This document shows, piece after piece, positions 60,421 to 64,000 of a DNA stretch of 64,000 nt. Made by a program: the position numbers and the translations under genes. The stretch lies in assembly GCF_000472965.1 (NCBI RefSeq), contig NZ_AXAU01000009.1, forward strand, positions 1 through 64,000. The letters run 5' to 3'. This DNA is from Bradyrhizobium murdochi (lineage in GTDB: Bacteria; Pseudomonadota; Alphaproteobacteria; Rhizobiales; Xanthobacteraceae). The notes below the pieces were generated by a model, which was not told the DNA's origin, ran no database searches, and saw only the letters and a list, made by a program, of their open reading frames with translations. The stretch's first letter is position 1; each line of letters opens with the position of its first letter.

Positions 60421-60876
60421 TCATGCCGGCGTTGCTCCGCGACGGATCCAGCGCTGAAAATTCGCCAGGATCTCCGGCGTCAGCGGCGTCGGCTTGCGCG
60501 TGGCTTCGTCGAGCAGCACCGACACCGATTGCGCCGACGCAACGCATTTGCCTTCGGAGAACACCACCTGATCGAAGGTGACGGAAGTTCTGCCGAACTT
60601 GACGACGCCCAGTCCCATTTCGATCGTGCCTGGCCAGCGCAATTCGGCGCGGAAATGGATGTCGAGCCGGACCATGATCCAGGCAAAGCCGTCCGGCATC
60701 AAACCATAGCTGGGGTCCTTCATCAGCGTGACGCGGCCGGTTTCGAAATAGGTCGCGTAGACCGCGTTATTGACGTGCTGGTTGGGATCGAGGTCGGCAA
60801 ATCTCACATTGTCCGACAAGCGATAGGGATAATCCTCCAGACGCGGGGTTGCGTCGGGACGCAAGTGGGCATTCAC
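60421..60876 (-). CDS. Acyl-CoA thioesterase, 4HBT hot-dog family
   Basis: This 151-residue hot-dog protein has the YbgC/FadM-like active-site run RFADLDPNQHVNNAVYATYFE, with the catalytic-type Asp and the following Asn/His. LDIHFRAELRWPGTIEM is the next strand. The GTG start at 60876 is preferred because GGAG lies seven bases upstream; an ATG farther upstream would add 18 basic residues. It probably hydrolyses an acyl-CoA thioester; the acyl group is unknown. It converges with the ferredoxin gene. Confidence 0.85.
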   Translation of the reverse strand: MNAHLRPDATPRLEDYPYRLSDNVRFADLDPNQHVNNAVYATYFETGRVTLMKDPSYGLMPDGFAWIMVRLDIHFRAELRWPGTIEMGLGVVKFGRTSVTFDQVVFSEGKCVASAQSVSVLLDEATRKPTPLTPEILANFQRWIRRGATPA

Positions 60877-61033
60877 GGGCCATCTCCGAAAATCTCGTCT
60901 CCTTACAGCCCACTTGTCGAATGACGGCAAGGGGTTGCGGCCGTCGCAAACGCCATATTATGGCTTTCCTGTTAGCCCCGGGTTGGCTAGACAGATGCGG
61001 CCTTCCGCCAGGTTCAACCGAAAAGAAGCTGAC

Positions 61034-62062
61034 ATGAGCGAAGCGATCAAAACCGATGTGCTGATTATTGGCGCAGGTCCGTGCGGCCTGTTCGCCGTCT
61101 TCGAATTGGGCCTGTTGGACATGAAGGCGCATCTGGTCGACATCCTCGACAAGATCGGCGGCCAATGTGCCGAACTCTACCCGGAGAAACCGATCTACGA
61201 CATTCCCGGCATTCCCTTCGTCACCGGGCAGGGCATCACCGACGCGCTGCTGGAGCAGATCAAGCCGTTCCATCCGACCTTCCATCTCAACGAGATGGTG
61301 GAGACGATCGAGAAGATCGACAATCCAGGCTTCAAGGTGACCACCGATGCCGGCAAGGTGTTCGAGTGCAAGGTGGTGGTGATTTCCGCGGGCGGCGGTT
61401 CGTTCCAGCCGAAGCGTCCTCCGGTGCCGGGCATCGAGGCGTATGAAGGCACTTCGGTATTCTATGCCGTGCGCAAGATGGAGCAGTTCCGCGACAAGAG
61501 CATCCTGATCGTCGGCGGCGGCGATTCCGCGCTCGACTGGACGCTCAATCTGCATCCGATCGCGAAGCGCGTGACGCTTTTGCACCGGCGCGACGATTTC
61601 CGCGCCGCGCCGCACAGCGTCGAGCAGATGCGTGCGCTGGTCGCGAGCGGCAAGATGGATCTGAAGATCGGTCAGGTGACGTCGCTCGAAGGCGAGGGCG
61701 GCAAGCTGTCCGCGGCGATGATGAAGGGCAACGACAACGCGGTCTCAAAGGTCGAGTGCGATACGATGCTGCCGTTCTTCGGGCTGACAATGAAGCTCGG
61801 TCCGGTTGCGAACTGGGGCGTCGCGCTCGAGAACAATCTGGTGCCGGTCGACACCGCGGCGTTCGAAACCAATGTTCCCGGCATCTTCGCGATCGGCGAC
61901 ATCAACACCTATCCCGGCAAGCTCAAGTTGATCCTGTCCGGATTCCATGAGGGCGCGCTGATGGCGCAGAAGGCGCACCGCTACGTCTATCCGGACAAGC
62001 GGCTGGTGTTCCAGTACACAACCTCGTCGTCGAGCCTGCAGAAGAAACTCGGGGTCAGCTGA
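61034..62062 (+). CDS. Ferredoxin--NADP+ reductase, thioredoxin-reductase-like type
   Basis: This 342-residue flavoenzyme has the FAD motif IIGAGPCGLFAVFELGLL at residues 12-29, GGQCAELYPEKPIYDIPG, an NADP-binding GGGDSALDW near residue 157, and FAIGDINTYPGKLKLILSGFHEGA near residue 290. The CxxC of thioredoxin reductase is missing, which marks the TrxR-like FNR group described from Bacillus and Rhodopseudomonas. It reduces or oxidises ferredoxin with NADPH. Longer in-frame starts are not supported; GAAG precedes the ATG. The nearby [2Fe-2S] ferredoxin is a possible partner. Confidence 0.93.
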   Translation: MSEAIKTDVLIIGAGPCGLFAVFELGLLDMKAHLVDILDKIGGQCAELYPEKPIYDIPGIPFVTGQGITDALLEQIKPFHPTFHLNEMVETIEKIDNPGFKVTTDAGKVFECKVVVISAGGGSFQPKRPPVPGIEAYEGTSVFYAVRKMEQFRDKSILIVGGGDSALDWTLNLHPIAKRVTLLHRRDDFRAAPHSVEQMRALVASGKMDLKIGQVTSLEGEGGKLSAAMMKGNDNAVSKVECDTMLPFFGLTMKLGPVANWGVALENNLVPVDTAAFETNVPGIFAIGDINTYPGKLKLILSGFHEGALMAQKAHRYVYPDKRLVFQYTTSSSSLQKKLGVS

Positions 62063-62185
62063 TTCCAAAAAATGACAGTTGGGCTCGCGGAGCTTTGTCG
62101 GGCGCGCGGCGATCGTCGCTGGAACCGTCCGCGAAATGGCCTTAGTCTGCGGCCATTCCTCTAGCGAATTGATCAGGTGATGACG

Positions 62186-62794
62186 ATGCGCAAGCTGGCC
62201 GGATTTCAACTGATACTCCCGATCGTGATCGGGCTCGCGTTCGCCGGTGAACTCGCCGCGCAGCCGGCGGAACCTTCTGCCGCCGGGCTGTGGGAGAAGG
62301 TCGAGAAGGGCAAGCCGGTCGGCTGGTTTCTCGTCGTCGATCGCAATGGCGCCTTCGAGGGCGTGTTCGCCAAGCTCTTTTCCGGACCCGGCGATGCTCC
62401 CAATCCGACCTGCTCGAAATGCACTGACGATCGCAAGGATGCACCGTGGCTCGGGCTCTCCTTCATCCGCGACATGAAGCGTGACGGATTGAAATACGAG
62501 AACGGCAACGTGCTCGATCCGCGCGATGGCAAGATCTACAAAGCGAAGATGACGCTCAGTCCCGATGGGCAGACGCTGACGATGCGCGGCTATCTCGGCA
62601 TCTCGCTGCTAGGCAGGGATGAGGTCTGGACGCGGCTGCCGGATACGGCGCTGGCGCAGGTCGATCCCGCGATCATCGCAAAATATCTGCCGGCGCAGGC
62701 CGCGGCGATGAAGCAACCCGCCGGTGCGGCAAAGACCCCTGCAGCGCCCAAGAAGACCACGGCGCCAGCACCGGCTCCTGCACCTGCACGCTAG
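62186..62794 (+). CDS. Secreted DUF2147 protein
   Basis: This 202-residue protein has a signal peptide (to about LAA-QP at residue 25), one DUF2147 domain (about 30-155) with GLWEKVEKGKPVGWFLV, CSKCTDDRKDAPWLGLSFI and MRGYLGISLLGRDEVWTR, and a Lys/Ala/Pro-rich tail. The function of the domain is unknown; a lipocalin-like barrel is likely. AGGTGA lies five bases before the ATG at 62186; other ATG and GTG codons lie at 62177 and 62180. Its stop shares four bases (CTAG) with the stop of the convergent hydrolase gene. Confidence 0.87.
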   Translation: MRKLAGFQLILPIVIGLAFAGELAAQPAEPSAAGLWEKVEKGKPVGWFLVVDRNGAFEGVFAKLFSGPGDAPNPTCSKCTDDRKDAPWLGLSFIRDMKRDGLKYENGNVLDPRDGKIYKAKMTLSPDGQTLTMRGYLGISLLGRDEVWTRLPDTALAQVDPAIIAKYLPAQAAAMKQPAGAAKTPAAPKKTTAPAPAPAPAR

Positions 62795-64000
62795 TTCAAT
62801 CCGGTTCTGCCTGGTGGACGCGGCACGTACGGCAAAACCGGGATCGGCTGCATTGGTTGCGAGGTGACTTCAGGCACCGCCGCATCGAGCTGCAGCACGG
62901 CGGCGGCCGCCGGCACAGCGGCATCCGCCATCGCGGCGTGGCCTTCGGCGCTCGGATGCACCGCGCCGCCATAGACCGCGGACAAGACGCCCCAGGTCGC
63001 ATCATGAATATCGGATGGCTGCTGCGACGCTGGCAGGCCCTGCGGGTAGGTCATCGCCGCGAAGTAGCTGTCGTTTGCGTCGCGGATCCAGCGCGCCCGC
63101 GGTAGATAGGCGCGGTACTCGCCGGCGCTGCGGCCGCACAGCATCGGCTGGTTGGCGGCCGTGACGAGATCGGGATCGAAGCTGTCGCCGGTCGCCGAGA
63201 AACATTGCCGGTCGAATTCGGGATCGTTTTCGGCGCGTGCGCAGAAGCCGTGATTGGCAAAACTGGCTTGATGGCTGTCGACGAAGGTCATGCGGTCGGC
63301 GCGCGGATTGCGGCACAGGATGCCGCCCTCGCAGAGCGCCAGCGCTCGCAACTGCGGCAGGAATTCGCTTTCGACGAAGTTCGACACGGCCGCCAGCCGC
63401 TGCGGCTGGGCATTGAACGAGGGATGAATGTCGAAGCCAGCGCGTCCGCCGGGGCAGGGCGCGCCGCCATTCGACAGCGTCGGATTGGCGTAGGCGGTGT
63501 AGACCACCCGCGACAGGTCGCCGCCGAGAAGCGGCTTCAGCGCCTCGCGCAGCTTGGCAAAACCCTGCGGCAGGTCCCGCGTCATCGCACTGCGTGCGTC
63601 GTCCACCGAGGCCATCACGCCGCTGCGCCGAAACAGCGCGCGTTCGGTCGCCGTGTCGACGATGACGTCAGCGACCAGGCCGGAAAAGTAGATGTCGTTG
63701 GCGCCGATCGACAGCAGCACCAGGTCGAGCTGGCGGTCCGACTGACGGCGTTTCGCGGCGGCGAGGGCTTCACGCAATTCCGCCAGTTGCCCGTTGACGG
63801 TGCCTTGGCACGCACCGCCCGATTTCGACGGCAGGCAGTCGCGGGCGCGCTGCGAGCCGAACAGCCCATCGGCAATCGTGGCGCCCGTGCAGGCCAGCGG
63901 CAGATAGGTCACCGCGATGTGCGGATATCGTACGGCAAGGGCCAATGCGGTCCGGGTCTGATAGCTGTAGAGCGAACGATGGCAGGCAGGGTTGAACCAG
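62791..64000 (-). CDS. SGNH/GDSL hydrolase, 5' truncated by the window edge
   Basis: The frame is open to base 64000, so the N-terminal GDS block is outside. The visible 402 residues start with WFNPACHRSLYSYQTR and include the Gly block (YLPLACTGATIADGL region), the Asn block SIGANDIYFSGLV, and the catalytic pair DIHDATWGVLSAVYGGAVHPSAEGH near the C-terminus. Such proteins are secreted lipases, esterases or acetyl-xylan esterases; the multiple cysteines suggest an exported form. An in-frame TTG at 63945 is not the start, because similarity continues upstream. The C-terminal tail is Pro-rich. Confidence 0.85.
   Translation of the reverse strand, partial: WFNPACHRSLYSYQTRTALALAVRYPHIAVTYLPLACTGATIADGLFGSQRARDCLPSKSGGACQGTVNGQLAELREALAAAKRRQSDRQLDLVLLSIGANDIYFSGLVADVIVDTATERALFRRSGVMASVDDARSAMTRDLPQGFAKLREALKPLLGGDLSRVVYTAYANPTLSNGGAPCPGGRAGFDIHPSFNAQPQRLAAVSNFVESEFLPQLRALALCEGGILCRNPRADRMTFVDSHQASFANHGFCARAENDPEFDRQCFSATGDSFDPDLVTAANQPMLCGRSAGEYRAYLPRARWIRDANDSYFAAMTYPQGLPASQQPSDIHDATWGVLSAVYGGAVHPSAEGHAAMADAAVPAAAAVLQLDAAVPEVTSQPMQPIPVLPYVPRPPGRTGLN

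Noticed and set aside
1..64000. Phage, IS element, CRISPR array, toxin-antitoxin pair or secretion system
   Set aside because: No transposase, integrase, Cas, structural phage or toxin-like gene was seen, and the only repeats are small intergenic palindromes and in-gene repeats.

Overview
The window is high-GC alphaproteobacterial chromosome, most likely from the Bradyrhizobium group (Nitrobacteraceae, Hyphomicrobiales). The evidence is the palindromic repeat family built on GAGCATGATC, the two-gene set expected for a 2,3-diaminoglucose lipid A, a very large apolipoprotein-like polar-growth protein of the GPR/RgsE type, and a candidate CtrA box. No phage, plasmid, IS, CRISPR, rRNA or tRNA signature was seen. 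The organism assignment rests on recognising these families, not on a search.

Bases 1-23,730 are a cell-envelope polysaccharide region. It holds GDP-fucose synthesis (gmd, fcl, with manC 17 kb away), an MsbA-like exporter, galE, core glycosyltransferases (lpcC-like, waaF), heptose synthesis (hldD, hldE), an O-antigen ligase, a membrane 4,6-dehydratase, a GT4 transferase, a WecA/WbpL-type initiating transferase, a LPG-synthase-type membrane protein, a glucuronate epimerase, a Gfo/Idh oxidoreductase plus DegT aminotransferase pair (probably gnnA/gnnB for lipid A), and murJ. A fumarylpyruvate-hydrolase-type gene sits among them.

Bases 23,890-36,860 are mixed metabolism: an orphan CoxL-like molybdenum hydroxylase, two cytochromes c, a secreted CHRD protein, a membrane J-domain protein, a RAM-domain protein, thiD, a probable lipid-remodelling operon (plcP-agt) with a candidate PHO box, a threonine-dehydratase-like enzyme, a secreted caspase-like protein and an AI-2E family permease.

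Bases 36,990-53,620 hold a membrane-anchored metallophosphoesterase, a possible acid-stress group (glutaminase, MFS permease, basic His/Arg-rich secreted protein, HdeD), a TetR-controlled emrAB-type pump with a clear operator palindrome, an unknown Ala/Glu/Pro-rich protein, a second MFS permease, a dipeptide epimerase, and an mlaE-mlaF-mlaD lipid transport set in which a STAS-like domain is fused to MlaE.

Bases 53,900-64,000 carry the 1,755-residue GPR/RgsE-like protein, with two exact repeat registers (22 and 44 residues), a small Hpt protein, a [2Fe-2S] ferredoxin, a hot-dog thioesterase, a TrxR-type ferredoxin-NADP reductase, a DUF2147 protein and an SGNH hydrolase cut by the window edge. 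The strongest leads are the plcP-agt operon, the gnnA/gnnB pair, the internal order of the GPR-like protein with its CtrA-like site, the secreted caspase, and a triplicated Val-Thr-Lys-stop signal at the end of the CHRD gene.
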